DNA of 64,000 bases from Marinobacterium rhizophilum (GCF_024397915.1 NZ_CP073347.1:310001-374000); one strand, 5' to 3'. Shown: positions 44,372-53,130, counted from the first letter of the stretch. Numbers and translations are program-made. Notes: generated from the sequence alone by a model not told the origin.

Positions 44372-45199
44372 TCAGGCTTTTAGCTTGCGTAGGCCATCCG
44401 CGAGCAGCCAGAGTGCCCGGTTGAGCCGGACGTTCTGGTCAATGCCCTGGACAGGCCGTGTTCGCTGTCGGCGGCCATTGGCACTGCGGCCGGTCAGGCC
44501 GCCTTTGACGAGGTTCTCCTGAACCCTGTTGAACGTGGACCACAAGTCCGCATGATGGTCGTCGATGCGACGAGGCCCCAGGATCTGGTTTTCCGTGATC
44601 GGCGGGGCCTTGCCAGGTTCGTCGTACTTGAGGACCAGAGCCGATCTGGCGAAGACCTCGGCCTCGCCGTCGTCCAGCGTGATGGCACGCATGGCGTCGC
44701 GCGAGTCCTGTACCTGCTCGAACCCATGCAGCACCTCGTAGGCGCCCTCGATCACGCGATCGGTGACGTTGCCCTTGTGAGGCACGCGCACGTCGGCGAA
44801 GGTGTCGCCGCACACCAGGCCGTTCTGGCAGACAAAGCGGAACATGCCCGCCAGCATCTGGTAGCTGCTGGTGCCATCGTGCGAGTTGAGCAGGATGATC
44901 TCGTTCGCCTCGGTGCCGTTGATCTGGCTCGCATGGCGAAGTCGCAGCATGTGCTTGGTGTAGTCGCGGCGGTCCTCCTTGCGCACGCGGGTCTGGCACA
45001 CCATGAACGGCTGGAAGCCTTCCTTGCGCAGTTCGGTCAGTACAGCCGCCGTGGGGATGTAGCTGTACCGCTCGGAGCGGCTTTGGTGCGGGGTGTCCGC
45101 GAAGATGGAGGGCGCGACGGTGCGAATCTGGTCATCGGACAGGGGATGATTCGACCGCAGAACCGGGGAGCGATAAGAGAAACGGGATGCGAGTTGCAT
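44372..45199 (-). CDS. DUF932 domain-containing protein
   Basis: The protein has 275 residues from ATG 45197-45199 (GGAGATC upstream). Family blocks: RSERYSYIPTAAVLTELRKEGFQPFMVCQTR, HMLRLRH, ILLNSHDGTSSYQMLAGMFRFVCQNGLVCGD and the C-terminal WSTFNRVQENLVKGG. DUF932 proteins are found on phages, plasmids and ICEs next to replication genes; their biochemical role is unproven. Transcribed toward 43953 with its neighbour. Confidence 0.88.
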   Translation of the reverse strand: MQLASRFSYRSPVLRSNHPLSDDQIRTVAPSIFADTPHQSRSERYSYIPTAAVLTELRKEGFQPFMVCQTRVRKEDRRDYTKHMLRLRHASQINGTEANEIILLNSHDGTSSYQMLAGMFRFVCQNGLVCGDTFADVRVPHKGNVTDRVIEGAYEVLHGFEQVQDSRDAMRAITLDDGEAEVFARSALVLKYDEPGKAPPITENQILGPRRIDDHHADLWSTFNRVQENLVKGGLTGRSANGRRQRTRPVQGIDQNVRLNRALWLLADGLRKLKA

Positions 45200-45389
45200 G
45201 TTGATCTCCTTGGATGAGAAACCGGAGTTCCGCCCCATCGGGGAGGAGCCTCGGCGGGTAATGGAATGCCGCTGATGCGGCGATTGAAATCAGGCCTTGG
45301 CGAGTTGCCAACCCTGGAACCTAAGCGGCCGCCGGCATTGGGCATGGCGACGGTCGCTGTGAGGGGAAAGTTGAAAAACAATGTCGAGG

Positions 45390-45938
45390 TCAGAACGACT
45401 CGGCGACGTCCGGTACACGCGCCTGCGTGGCCGCGTTGACGACAGTTTCAGCCGCAGGGGCTGGCGGTGCGTCCTGCTCCGGCGTTGCCTCAGTTGCGGC
45501 TTGAGCCGGAACCGGTGAGCTCGGACCATCGGTCTCGATCGCGCGGGGCTCGGCCTTGTAGACCTGCTGCCCGTCGACCTTGATCCAGTTGATGAACAGC
45601 AGCCGGGCCTTGAGGCTCACGCCCTGTTCGCCGGCACGCTTGCCCTTGGAGTAGGTGAAAGTGTCGGCCCAGAGATCGCCGAGGCGAAAGCCGATCATCA
45701 CCTTCTTCTCGTCTTCGACCGCCTGGATGCAGCGACGCACCAGCTGCTGCGCTTCAGAACCCGAGACACGAATGTCGAAACGCACATAGGACACATCGTC
45801 GCTGGGACCGTTGAGTGCCGCGATATCGCAGGCCAGGAAGGTATCGCCTTTCTTGGGCTTGACCTCGCGGATGCGGTTCAGATAACCGAGGCCGGTGATA
45901 TGCAGGTCGAAGTAGGATCTTTCGTTGGACGTTGTCAT
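45390..45938 (-). CDS. STY4534 family ICE replication protein (DUF3577)
   Basis: The protein has 182 residues (AGGAG before the ATG). The conserved core is YFDLHITGLGYLNRIREVKPKKGDTFLACDIAALNGPSDDVSYVRFDIRVSGSEAQQLVRR. This is followed by MIGFRLGDLWADTFTYSKGKRAGEQGVSLKARLLFINWIKVDGQ, a pattern like OB-fold single-strand binders. A Pro/Ala/Glu tail follows. It is thought to support ICE replication. The upstream 190 bp contains a control repeat shared with the radC upstream region (46127-46156). Confidence 0.88.
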   Translation of the reverse strand: MTTSNERSYFDLHITGLGYLNRIREVKPKKGDTFLACDIAALNGPSDDVSYVRFDIRVSGSEAQQLVRRCIQAVEDEKKVMIGFRLGDLWADTFTYSKGKRAGEQGVSLKARLLFINWIKVDGQQVYKAEPRAIETDGPSSPVPAQAATEATPEQDAPPAPAAETVVNAATQARVPDVAESF

Positions 45939-46126
45939 GATGAATCTCCTGATGGAACAGATTGCGGAGACACACCCGACCCGAGGGGGAGTGGAACCCC
46001 CGCGCGGGTTGATGGAACAGTGGCATCACCGTCGCAATAACGGCCGTTCGCAGATCGATGCCGGGGCGAACTGGCTCGGTCACGCGGTGGACACCGCGGC
46101 GCAACCTCGAAGACCGACGGTTGCCT

Positions 46127-46156
46127 GGCATGTCGCTGACGGCGTCAGCGGAACAT
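46127..46156 (-). repeat. Control-region repeat, copy 2 (partner of 4132-4161)
   Basis: The segment lies 189 bp before the STY4534-type gene, the same spacing as copy 1 before radC (193 bp). The sequences are identical at 28 of 30 positions, both carrying the inverted pair CTGAC/GTCAG. Similarity decays but continues for roughly 100 bp toward the gene. Confidence 0.6.
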
Positions 46157-46310
46157 GGGGACAGCCTGCCTGCGTTGAGCGACGCGGGCGAGGGCAAAAC
46201 GGTACTGGCGGTGCTCCTTAATTACGGGCCGCACCGTACCCCCGTCAAAGTTCAGCGAGGATGCCGCTGTTCAGTGCCACTGGGGCAGGCGAGCGGATCG
46301 GCCGCTGGCG

Positions 46311-46703
46311 TCACCAACCCTGGTGATTTAGCAGGAGGTCAGCGATGACCTGGCGTTGCGCCAGATCCAGTTCGTTCAGATCCGACAGACCTTCATACGC
46401 GCAGCGGCGAAGCAGGGCGGTGCCCTCGGCGGCGTTGTAGAAGCTGACCATGGCCGACAGGAACAGGCCTTCTCCATGATTCAGAATGTTCAGGGCGTCG
46501 ATCATTCGCGGCAGGTTGGGGCGCAGCTCAACCTTGCAGGTTGCGCGGCGCAGACCCTCGTCGGTGCCATCGCCGAACCACTCCGGTCCGATGAGCGTGA
46601 CACCGCGCTTCCAAGCCTGGAAGAACGCCTCGGGTGCGCGGGCAAAGTGCTGTTCTTCCCGGGCAATCCGGGCAATAGTCTCCTGGGACAGGACGGGATG
46701 CAT
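46311..46703 (-). CDS. ICE conserved hypothetical protein
   Basis: The protein has 130 residues with AAGGAG before the ATG. It opens MHPVLSQETIARIAREEQHFARAPEAFFQAWKRGVTLIGPEW and contains NLPRMIDALNILNHGEGLFLSAMVSFYNAAEGTALLRRC, predicted helical and soluble. It has no membrane segment or catalytic motif I know. It sits between STY4534 and topB and carries the motif shared with the transfer operon promoter 72 bp upstream, so it may be co-regulated with transfer. Confidence 0.7.
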   Translation of the reverse strand: MHPVLSQETIARIAREEQHFARAPEAFFQAWKRGVTLIGPEWFGDGTDEGLRRATCKVELRPNLPRMIDALNILNHGEGLFLSAMVSFYNAAEGTALLRRCAYEGLSDLNELDLAQRQVIADLLLNHQGW

Positions 46704-46774
46704 CGGGGTTCTCCTTAAAAATAGCCGTTACAGATGTGGGCCAGCATCGTCCCGGACGTCGCCAGGCGTCATCT

Positions 46775-46791
46775 GAAAATGGGAACTGGCG
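46775..46791 (-). promoter_or_regulatory. Shared upstream motif CGCCAGTTCCCATTTTC (copy 2)
   Basis: It lies 72 bp upstream of the gene at 46311-46703 and matches 18049-18065 at 16 of 17 positions. See that entry for the comparison. The candidate binding factor is an ICE regulator such as BisDC (inference). Confidence 0.45.
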
Positions 46792-47328
46792 TGTCGCTGT
46801 TTGTTGGATTGGCAGGTCGACGAAAGTGCTTCCTGCTGGGCCAGGCAATGGGTGGGCGGGAAAAAGTGCCGAAGGTTTAGTCGACATTCGGCTAAGAGGA
46901 GATATGCCACCCGTAAGCGCGCGCAGGGTCAGGCCGTCGCTAAAGCCATTCGCTGTCACCACTTGCTCACCCGACCCGTATCGTGGCTGGGGCCGGTATT
47001 ATCTGGCGCACATCCGCACACAAAAGGTGCCCGTTGTTTCACCGGTGGGCGCCGGCACCGAATACCGTCGACCCGACGGGTCTCCTGATGGTTCGCGTGG
47101 TGGCCGGCAAAGCATCAGGGGACCCGTCACGGCGGACGGGAAAATCGCCGAACACGGGAATGCGCAACGCGCGATTCGTGGATAAAGCACCTTCTCGCCC
47201 CGAGGCCGTTACGGACCTGGCGGGGCGCGCACACCGTTGCAGAAGGGATCGCGCGCTGGGTATCCCGCAGGGAGGCGGGACGGTTGTCACTTTGACTGCT
47301 GTTGCCAAGGTGACTCAGGGTTCAGGGG
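46792..47328. other. Intergenic region between the hypothetical gene and topB
   Basis: About 540 GC-rich bases with no frame that has both a ribosome site and recognisable protein features. Short frames on both strands look random. I see no terminator with a T run after topB. Confidence 0.4.
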
Positions 47329-49329
47329 CTATCTGGCTGCCTTGAGTTTAGTGCGGCGTTTGCCGGTGCCGGATGCGACCGGCAGCGTGCCTTTGCAGTC
47401 CGGGTAGCGGTTGCAGGACCAGAAGGCGCCGTTCTTGCCGCAGCGTTGACGCATCGTCGCACCGCATTCCGGGCAGGCGGGCCCTTCGGGCACCTTGATG
47501 GACAGGGTCGTACCACGGTATTGCGTCACCAGCTGTGTGATCCAGTTCGATTGTTTCTCGATGAACGTCTCCAGAGTGATCTGACCGGCTTCGATCATGT
47601 CCAGCGCCTGCTCCCACACCGCCGTGGTGCCGGGATCGGCGATGGCGGCCGGTACCGTATCGATCAGCGTAAATGCTGCCTCGGAGGCGCGGATGGCGCG
47701 TCCTTTCTTCAGCAGGTAGCCACGGGCGAGCAGGCCATTGATGATGCTGGCCCGCGTCGCTTCGGTGCCGATACCGACGCTGTCCTTGAGCGTTTGCTTC
47801 AGCCGCGGATCGGACACCAGCCTGGCGACAGTCTTCATCGCCTTGACGAGTTCCCCCTGGGTGAATGGCCGCGGGGGAGCTGTCTTGCACGCCTTCAGCG
47901 CGACTCCGCTGATCTGGCACGACAGCCCCTCCTGCAGAGGCGGCAGTACCTGGTTGCGTGTCGCCGACCCATCTTCGACGTCGTCCAGCGCGGGCTCGTC
48001 GAGCACGAGGCGCCAGCCCGGCTCCACGACCTGCTTGCCGACGGCCTGAAGTGCCTGAGCGCCGCAGGAGAGCGTGGCGGTGGTGCGATCGAAGGCATGG
48101 TGTGGCAGAAACTGCGCCAGGTAGTGGGCACGGATCAGGCGGTAGACGGCCAGTTCCCTGTCGCTCATGCGCGAGAGATCGACGGGCTCCAGCGTCGGGA
48201 TGATGCCGTGGTGAGCCGTCACCTTGCCATCGTTCCAGGCCCGCGAGCGCTGGGTCGGGTCCAGCTGGTTGATCACGGCACGTAACACCGGATCCGTCTT
48301 GAGCAGGCTGTCGAGTACCGTCGGCACCTCGGTCAGCATGGACTCGGGCAGATAGCCCGAATCCGAGCGCGGATAGGTCGTGGCCTTGTGCGTCTCGTAC
48401 AGCGACTGGGCGATATCCAGCGTCTCCTGCACATCCAGGCCCAGCTGCCGGGAGCAGACCTCCTGCAATGTCCCCAGGTCGAACGGTAGCGGAGCTCCTT
48501 CTGTGACCCGTTCAGTCTCGACCGAGACCACCTTGGCAGCGCCAGCGAGACCCAGCTCCTGAGCGGCCTGCTGTGCAATCGCTTGCTGCAGGCAGCGGCC
48601 CTTGTGATCGGCGCTGGTTTCGGGCGCGAGCCAGTGGGCGACGAAGGCCTGGTCGCTGCGGGTGAGCGTGACATCGAGGATCCAGTAGGGCGTTGAGACG
48701 AACTGCGCAATGTCGCGGTCGCGGTCGACGACCAGGCGCAAGGTCGGCGTCTGCACCCGGCCCACCGACAGTACGCCGTCATAGCCCGCTTGCCGTCCCA
48801 GCAGGGTAAACAAACGGCTCAGATTCATGCCGACCAGCCAGTCGGCGCGGGAGCGGGCGAGCGCCGAGAAATACAGTGGCAATGTTTCGGCCGATGGCCG
48901 AAGAGCCGTCAGTGCCTGGCGAATCGAGGCATCGTTCAGTGCGGACAGCCACAACCGCTGGATCGGACCGCGGTAACCGCACAGGTCGATGAGCTCGCGG
49001 GCAATCAGCTCGCCCTCGCGGTCGGCGTCGGTGGCGATCACCAGCTCAGAGGCCTGGGTGATCAGTTGTTTGACGACCTTGAATTGCGTGGCGGTCTTGG
49101 CCTTGACTTCGACGCGCCAGCGCCCGGGGATAATGGGCAACTGCTCAAGGGACCAGCGTTTGTACTGCTCGCCGTAGGCCTCCGGTGGCGCGGCTTCGAC
49201 AAGATGCCCGATGCACCAGGTCACGACGATGCCTGGGCCCTTGAAGCAGCCATTGCCGCGCTGCGTCGCACCGAGAACACGCCCGATGTCTTTGGCTTGG
49301 GACGGCTTTTCGCACAGGTACAGTCGCAT
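47329..49329 (-). CDS. topB: DNA topoisomerase III
   Basis: The protein has 666 residues. The TOPRIM domain starts MRLYLCEKPSQAKDIGRVLG and has the acidic set ATDADREGELIARE near residues 99-112. The catalytic Tyr lies in TTYPRSDSGYLPE near 315. SVGRVQTPTLRLVVDRD is the type IA signature. A C-terminal zinc ribbon (CPECGATMRQRCGKNG, SCNRYPDCKG) ends the protein. ICE-borne topoisomerases of this kind are usual in ICEclc-family elements and help process element DNA during transfer or replication. Confidence 0.94.
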   Translation of the reverse strand: MRLYLCEKPSQAKDIGRVLGATQRGNGCFKGPGIVVTWCIGHLVEAAPPEAYGEQYKRWSLEQLPIIPGRWRVEVKAKTATQFKVVKQLITQASELVIATDADREGELIARELIDLCGYRGPIQRLWLSALNDASIRQALTALRPSAETLPLYFSALARSRADWLVGMNLSRLFTLLGRQAGYDGVLSVGRVQTPTLRLVVDRDRDIAQFVSTPYWILDVTLTRSDQAFVAHWLAPETSADHKGRCLQQAIAQQAAQELGLAGAAKVVSVETERVTEGAPLPFDLGTLQEVCSRQLGLDVQETLDIAQSLYETHKATTYPRSDSGYLPESMLTEVPTVLDSLLKTDPVLRAVINQLDPTQRSRAWNDGKVTAHHGIIPTLEPVDLSRMSDRELAVYRLIRAHYLAQFLPHHAFDRTTATLSCGAQALQAVGKQVVEPGWRLVLDEPALDDVEDGSATRNQVLPPLQEGLSCQISGVALKACKTAPPRPFTQGELVKAMKTVARLVSDPRLKQTLKDSVGIGTEATRASIINGLLARGYLLKKGRAIRASEAAFTLIDTVPAAIADPGTTAVWEQALDMIEAGQITLETFIEKQSNWITQLVTQYRGTTLSIKVPEGPACPECGATMRQRCGKNGAFWSCNRYPDCKGTLPVASGTGKRRTKLKAAR

Positions 49330-49472
49330 GGAGTCTCTTACATCATCGAGTTGATTCCGATGATCAGCAGTTTGCCCGCGATCAGCCCGGCGGACAGCAA
49401 AGAAGTGGCAAGCGAGGTCAACCGGTTAGCTTTGGCGAGAACGGTAGCAGTGTGGGTTTGGCGCGATGTTCA

Positions 49473-49554
49473 ACAGTATCCTGCACGGGAGCGTCCTGTT
49501 CGGAGGGCGCGCGGAACAGGGTAGACGTCAGTGGAGCTATCCCCTGGGGATAGC
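49473..49554 (+). repeat. ICE repeat unit A with CTATCCCCTGGGGATAG palindrome
   Basis: An 82-bp unit beginning ACAGTATCCTGCACGG, with a CTGTTC/GAACAG inverted pair in the middle and ending in the 17-bp palindrome. It is about 95 percent identical to unit B (51783-51863), which lies on the other side of the azlDC-LysR cassette. A more diverged unit C is at 51971-52044. The preceding 80 bp also resemble the bases before unit C. Confidence 0.75.
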
Positions 49555-49565
49555 GTTACTGTGCG

Positions 49566-49874
49566 TCAAAACTGCCGGAACAACGCCGCGGCCAGAATGC
49601 CCGCCGCAATGGCCGGCAGTGGCTTCTTCAGCAGCAGCATGGTGGTTGCCGTGGTCAGCAGGGCCAGTCGGGCGCCGGCATCCCCCTCCAGCGCCATCGG
49701 CGCCAGCAATGCGATCAACACGGAACCGGACATGGCGTTGATGAACTGTTTCACCCGCAAGCTGATGGGTACGAACGCCATCACGAACACGCCGCCCCAG
49801 CGGGTTGCCAGCGTCACGACTACCATGGCGAGCACGATGATCAGGGTGCCAAGGCCCGCGGTTTCAATGCTCAT
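49566..49874 (-). CDS. azlD: AzlD family branched-chain amino acid transport protein
   Basis: The 102-residue protein has ATG 49872-49874 with GGAGC upstream. It has about four membrane helices: LGTLIIVLAMVVVTLATRWGGVFVMA, VKQFINAMSGSVLIALLAPMAL, LALLTTATTMLLLKKPL and LPAIAAGILAAALF. AzlD is the small partner of the AzlC permease in an amino-acid or xenobiotic export system. Its start overlaps azlC by 11 nt. Part of an accessory cassette in the ICE. Confidence 0.88.
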   Translation of the reverse strand: MSIETAGLGTLIIVLAMVVVTLATRWGGVFVMAFVPISLRVKQFINAMSGSVLIALLAPMALEGDAGARLALLTTATTMLLLKKPLPAIAAGILAAALFRQF

Positions 49875-50580
49875 CGTTTTGCTCCAACCAGAAAGCCCCG
49901 ACCATACCGCCTGCCAGAGCGCCCACGACCACATGGCTGTTGTCCGGCAGATACCGCCAGGCCAATAACGAGGTACCGGCGGCGACGATCCAGATGATGA
50001 GCATGCGCAGGTTTTTCTCCCCGCCCACCACCATGGCCAGCAGGAAGCAGCCCATCACCATGTCCAGTCCCAGGTGCTTGGGGTCCTGAACGGCACCACC
50101 AAAATAAATACCCAACCCGGTGCCGACGACCCAGAACGACCAGAGGGCGAGACCTCCACCCAATAGCAGTCCCATGCCCGGCTGCCCGCGGCTAAAGGCT
50201 TGCATAGACATCGCCCAATTGGCGTCGGAGGCGACAAGCATCACGCCATAGCGCCTGGCCGGTGAGAGATGACGCAACCATGGATAGAGCGTCGCCCCCA
50301 TCAGCAGATGGCGAGCATTGATGGCGAAGACCGTGATTACCAGCGTGATCACTGGCACCTGAGGCCCCCACAGCTCCAAGGCCGCAAACTGCGCGGCACC
50401 GGCAAAGACCAGCGTGCTCATCAGAACGATCAACGGGTCATCCAGGCCAGACTGCGTTGCCGCCACGCCAAAGGCCGCGCCAAACGCCGTCACAAAGACA
50501 GAAATGGGCACGAGCTGCTTGAAGCCCGCCCATACCGCTTGGCGGTTAAATTCATGCAGTTGGGTATCAGTGCCTGACAT
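49864..50580 (-). CDS. azlC: AzlC family amino acid permease/exporter
   Basis: The protein has 238 residues from ATG 50578-50580 (GGGAG upstream). The AzlC opening is AVWAGFKQLVPISVFVTAFGAAFGVAATQSGLDDPLIVLMSTLVFAGAAQFAALELWG, followed by NARHLLMGATLYPWLRHLSPARRYGVMLVASDANWAMSM. It has about seven helices. Together with AzlD it should export branched-chain amino acids or analogues. A divergent LysR-type gene lies 187 bp away and is its likely regulator. Confidence 0.9.
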   Translation of the reverse strand: MSGTDTQLHEFNRQAVWAGFKQLVPISVFVTAFGAAFGVAATQSGLDDPLIVLMSTLVFAGAAQFAALELWGPQVPVITLVITVFAINARHLLMGATLYPWLRHLSPARRYGVMLVASDANWAMSMQAFSRGQPGMGLLLGGGLALWSFWVVGTGLGIYFGGAVQDPKHLGLDMVMGCFLLAMVVGGEKNLRMLIIWIVAAGTSLLAWRYLPDNSHVVVGALAGGMVGAFWLEQNDEH

Positions 50581-50767
50581 ACCACAGCTCCCTGTTAATC
50601 GCATCTGTTGTGGGGATTGGGTGATGCATAACCGTGCTCACGCACCTGGTAGAAGGTGAAAGGCGGCGTGATGCACACCTGCCGGCACTATGCGTGGAAC
50701 AGGATTTGAAGAAAAGCGCATAGTTCAGCTATATACTATTCGATTATCAAATATATGAGTGGCGTGC
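50581..50767. promoter_or_regulatory. azlC / LysR divergent promoter and operator region
   Basis: A+T-rich bases just before the LysR start contain ATTCGATTATCAAAT (about 50739-50753), a T-N11-A dyad typical of LysR binding sites, and TATACT as a possible -10. The region lies between divergent genes, the classical LysR arrangement. Confidence 0.5.
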
Positions 50768-51658
50768 ATGACGTTCCAGGACCTGCAAATTGACTGGCTG
50801 AAGTGCTTTGTCGCCGTGGTGGATGCGGGCTCATTGTCCGGTGCAGCCCCGGCGGTGAATCGCTCCCAGTCAGCGGTGAGTATGCAGCTGAAGAAGCTGG
50901 AAGCGGCGCTGGGATGCCAGTTGCTGGTACGAGGTCCTCGGCAGCGTCAACTCACCCCCGAGGGGCAACGACTGCTGGGGTATGCGCGGCGAATGCTGGA
51001 CCTACATGCCGAGACGCAGGCGGCATTTCATGGTGAGGAGTTGACTGGCCGCATTCGTCTCGGGGTCCCTGACGACTACGCCGCCAAGTACCTGACACCG
51101 GCACTGAAACGCTTCGCGCCGCTGCACGGTGCGGTTGAGATCGAACTGAACTGTGAGCAATCCACGTCCCTGATCCCCCGGGTCGAACGCGGCGACCTGG
51201 ATTTGGCACTGATCTCGCGGGATCATCCCCAACGCGGCACCTTGCTGTTCCATGAGCCGATGGTGTGGGTGGGCTCCGCTCAATTCCAGGTGTGGCGGCG
51301 CGATCCGCTGCCCATCGCGGTCTATGAAGACACCAGCCTGGCACGGCGCGGTGCCATCAATTCGCTGGCCTTGCAGGGGCGCCGATACAAGGTGGTCTAC
51401 AACAGCTCCAGCCTGGCGGGTCAGATTGCCGCAGTTGACAGTGGCCTGGCCGTTGCGGTGCTCACCCAGTGCAGCGCGCCGGCCCATCTGGAAATTCTGA
51501 GCAGCGAGCATGGACTGGGGCCGCTCGAACCCATGGAAGTATCGGTATACCGGAGCCGGGCCTCCCAGAGCTCTAAATCCGTCGATCGTTTGCACAGTCT
51601 TCTGATCAAGACGCTCAGGCACTCACTTCGCCCTGAACGAGATCATTCCGAAGCCTGA
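50768..51658 (+). CDS. LysR family transcriptional regulator
   Basis: The protein has 296 residues from ATG 50768 (MTFQDLQIDWLKCF). A GTG three codons earlier is possible. The N-terminal HTH is FVAVVDAGSLSGAAPAVNRSQSAVSMQLKKLEAALGCQLLVRG; the effector domain begins ELTGRIRLGVPDDYAAKYLTPALKRF. It is transcribed away from azlCD and probably controls them in response to an amino acid. It ends about 120 bp before repeat unit B. Confidence 0.9.
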   Translation: MTFQDLQIDWLKCFVAVVDAGSLSGAAPAVNRSQSAVSMQLKKLEAALGCQLLVRGPRQRQLTPEGQRLLGYARRMLDLHAETQAAFHGEELTGRIRLGVPDDYAAKYLTPALKRFAPLHGAVEIELNCEQSTSLIPRVERGDLDLALISRDHPQRGTLLFHEPMVWVGSAQFQVWRRDPLPIAVYEDTSLARRGAINSLALQGRRYKVVYNSSSLAGQIAAVDSGLAVAVLTQCSAPAHLEILSSEHGLGPLEPMEVSVYRSRASQSSKSVDRLHSLLIKTLRHSLRPERDHSEA

Positions 51659-51782
51659 GTCCACACCGCGCATGCAGGGTCTCGGCATAGCGCTTCGAGC
51701 GATTGATACAGCGAGAGGGGCTTCTGGGCAGCGATTGTTCTGCGGTAGGCGTTGAACGCTGAGTGAGGTCGACGGAGTGACG

Positions 51783-51863
51783 ACAGTATCCTGTACGGAA
51801 ACGTCCTGTTCGGAGGGCGCGCGGAACAGGGTAGACGTCAGTGGAGCTATCCCAGGGGATAGC
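51783..51863 (+). repeat. ICE repeat unit B
   Basis: An 81-bp unit, nearly identical to unit A at 49473-49554; differences are three substitutions in the first 20 bases and CCCCTGGGG to CCCAGGGG in the palindrome. With unit A it brackets the azlDC-LysR cassette. The non-coding stretch 51659-52117 holds this unit, unit C and no gene. Confidence 0.75.
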
Positions 51864-51970
51864 TTGGCGACTTAGCACTGCGGGCAGCGAGAATGCGAAA
51901 AACGAGATCAAGCGGTTAATTGTGGAGGAGAACGACAGCAGGGCGAGTTTGGTCAGTGCGCGGCGGATTT

Positions 51971-52044
51971 CTGTACGGGAGCGTCCTGTTCGGAGGGCGC
52001 GTGGAATTCCATGGAGCTCAGTGGAATTATCCCCAGGGGATAGC
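51971..52044 (+). repeat. ICE repeat unit C
   Basis: A 74-bp unit aligned with the latter part of units A and B: CTGTACGGGAGCGTCCTG, then GTTCGGAGGGCGCG and the palindrome TTATCCCCAGGGGATAG. The middle (GGAATTCCATGGAGC) has diverged from GGAACAGGGTAGACG. It starts 180 bp after the equivalent position in unit B, with similar bases after the palindrome in both, which suggests a tandem duplication. Confidence 0.65.
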
Positions 52045-52117
52045 CTGGCGGCATCGCTAATGCAGGCCCCACTTCGGAAGCCGCCGCGTGGGAGGCGGCG
52101 GCTCTCTGGTGGTGGGC

Positions 52118-52519
52118 CTAGTCGCTGGCAGGTTCCGGGTCGCCAGAGGTCGGCTTTAAACTGAGGGTTGCCGACTCCAGGCGGAACGGCAGGATGCCAA
52201 CCCGGCGCGCCTCGATCTTGAACGTGACGCGCTCGTTCTCGTCGGCGTCCTCCCATTCGTCGCGCATGGTCCGGCCTTCGACCAGCACGCGCATGCCTTT
52301 CTGGTAGAGGCTGACCCAGTGCTCCGCGTCGCGGTGCCAGATCTCGACAGGGGCCCAGAAGCCGCCGCGGTCCTCGAAAGTCCCGTCCCGCTTTGGGACG
52401 GGGTTGTCGAAGTAGACGTTCAGGCGCAGCAACCGGTTTGGCTGGTCATTGCCATTGGTAAATTCACGATACTCCGGTGCCGACCCGATATTGCCTTCAC
52501 CGTAGAAATGGGTGCTCAT
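52118..52519 (-). CDS. ssb: Single-stranded DNA-binding protein
   Basis: The 133-residue protein has ATG 52517-52519 with GGAGAG upstream. It has an OB-fold pattern: FYGEGNIGSAPEYREF, LLRLNVYFDNPVPKRDG, WAPVEIWHRDAEHWVSLYQKGMRVLVEGRTMRDEWED. It ends SGDPEPASD rather than in the acidic DDDIPF tip of host SSB, usual for ICE copies. It is the last gene of the operon PFL_4669-inrR-like-ssb, as in ICEclc. It protects single-stranded element DNA during transfer. Confidence 0.9.
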   Translation of the reverse strand: MSTHFYGEGNIGSAPEYREFTNGNDQPNRLLRLNVYFDNPVPKRDGTFEDRGGFWAPVEIWHRDAEHWVSLYQKGMRVLVEGRTMRDEWEDADENERVTFKIEARRVGILPFRLESATLSLKPTSGDPEPASD

Positions 52520-52587
52520 GTTGGACTCTCCGTGATGGGGGGGACGAACTGTGCTGGTATGGCCTGCGCAGAGGGTAAGGGGGCTCA

Positions 52588-53130
52588 CTAGGGCGGCGGT
52601 CGGTACTTCGGTGCGCTGATGCAAGATGCCTCCTGGCGGAGCTGATATACTGCGTCAGCCTCGGCCATCTTGTTGGCGCAGTCCCGAGCCTGTCGGCCGA
52701 GGCTGTGCAGCAGGCTGATTTGCATGTTCAGCACGACCCTCTGGTGCTCGAGGGCATGGAGGTCAGCGAGGAGATGGACCGGTGTGGCGGGGCTTGCCAT
52801 CATCGCCTGCCACAGGGCCACCCCCATTGCGGAGCGGTCGGTTTTGCGCCAGCGCAGAAAGGTCGTGCCTGCGCCAGTGGTCTGCTGGGCCAGTTCGACG
52901 GGTAGCAGGCGAAACGGATAGCCGCTCACCTGTGGCAGCACGCGCCGTTGCGCCAGGGTGATCAACTGGTCGCGCAGCGCGTGACATTGGTTGGCCCAGT
53001 CCTCCAGACCCCCGTTACCTTTAAAAGGCTTTAAAAGGCCTTTTAGAGAGGCTGCCTGTTCCAGGCTCAGGAAGTCAGCCTGTTGCAGCGGCTGGAAATG
53101 CCGACACGGTTTTTGAGTATGTTCCGTCAT
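52588..53130 (-). CDS. DUF3158 family protein, InrR position
   Basis: The protein has 180 residues. It contains FHPLQQADFLSLEQAASLKGLLKPFKGNGGLEDWANQCHALRDQL-type helical segments and a second helical region ADLHALEHQRVVLNMQISLLHSLGRQARDCANKMAEADAVYQLRQEA. The gene lies between the PFL_4669-type gene and ssb, which is where inrR, an integrase regulator of ICEclc, is found. Equivalence to InrR is based on order and size. The start overlaps the upstream gene by 4 nt. Confidence 0.7.
   Translation of the reverse strand: MTEHTQKPCRHFQPLQQADFLSLEQAASLKGLLKPFKGNGGLEDWANQCHALRDQLITLAQRRVLPQVSGYPFRLLPVELAQQTTGAGTTFLRWRKTDRSAMGVALWQAMMASPATPVHLLADLHALEHQRVVLNMQISLLHSLGRQARDCANKMAEADAVYQLRQEASCISAPKYRPPP

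Noticed and set aside
47260..47300. TATCCCGCAGGGAG as another copy of the ICE palindrome
   Set aside because: The arms do not match CTATCCCC/GGGGATAG beyond TATCCC; this is no better than chance in GC-rich DNA.
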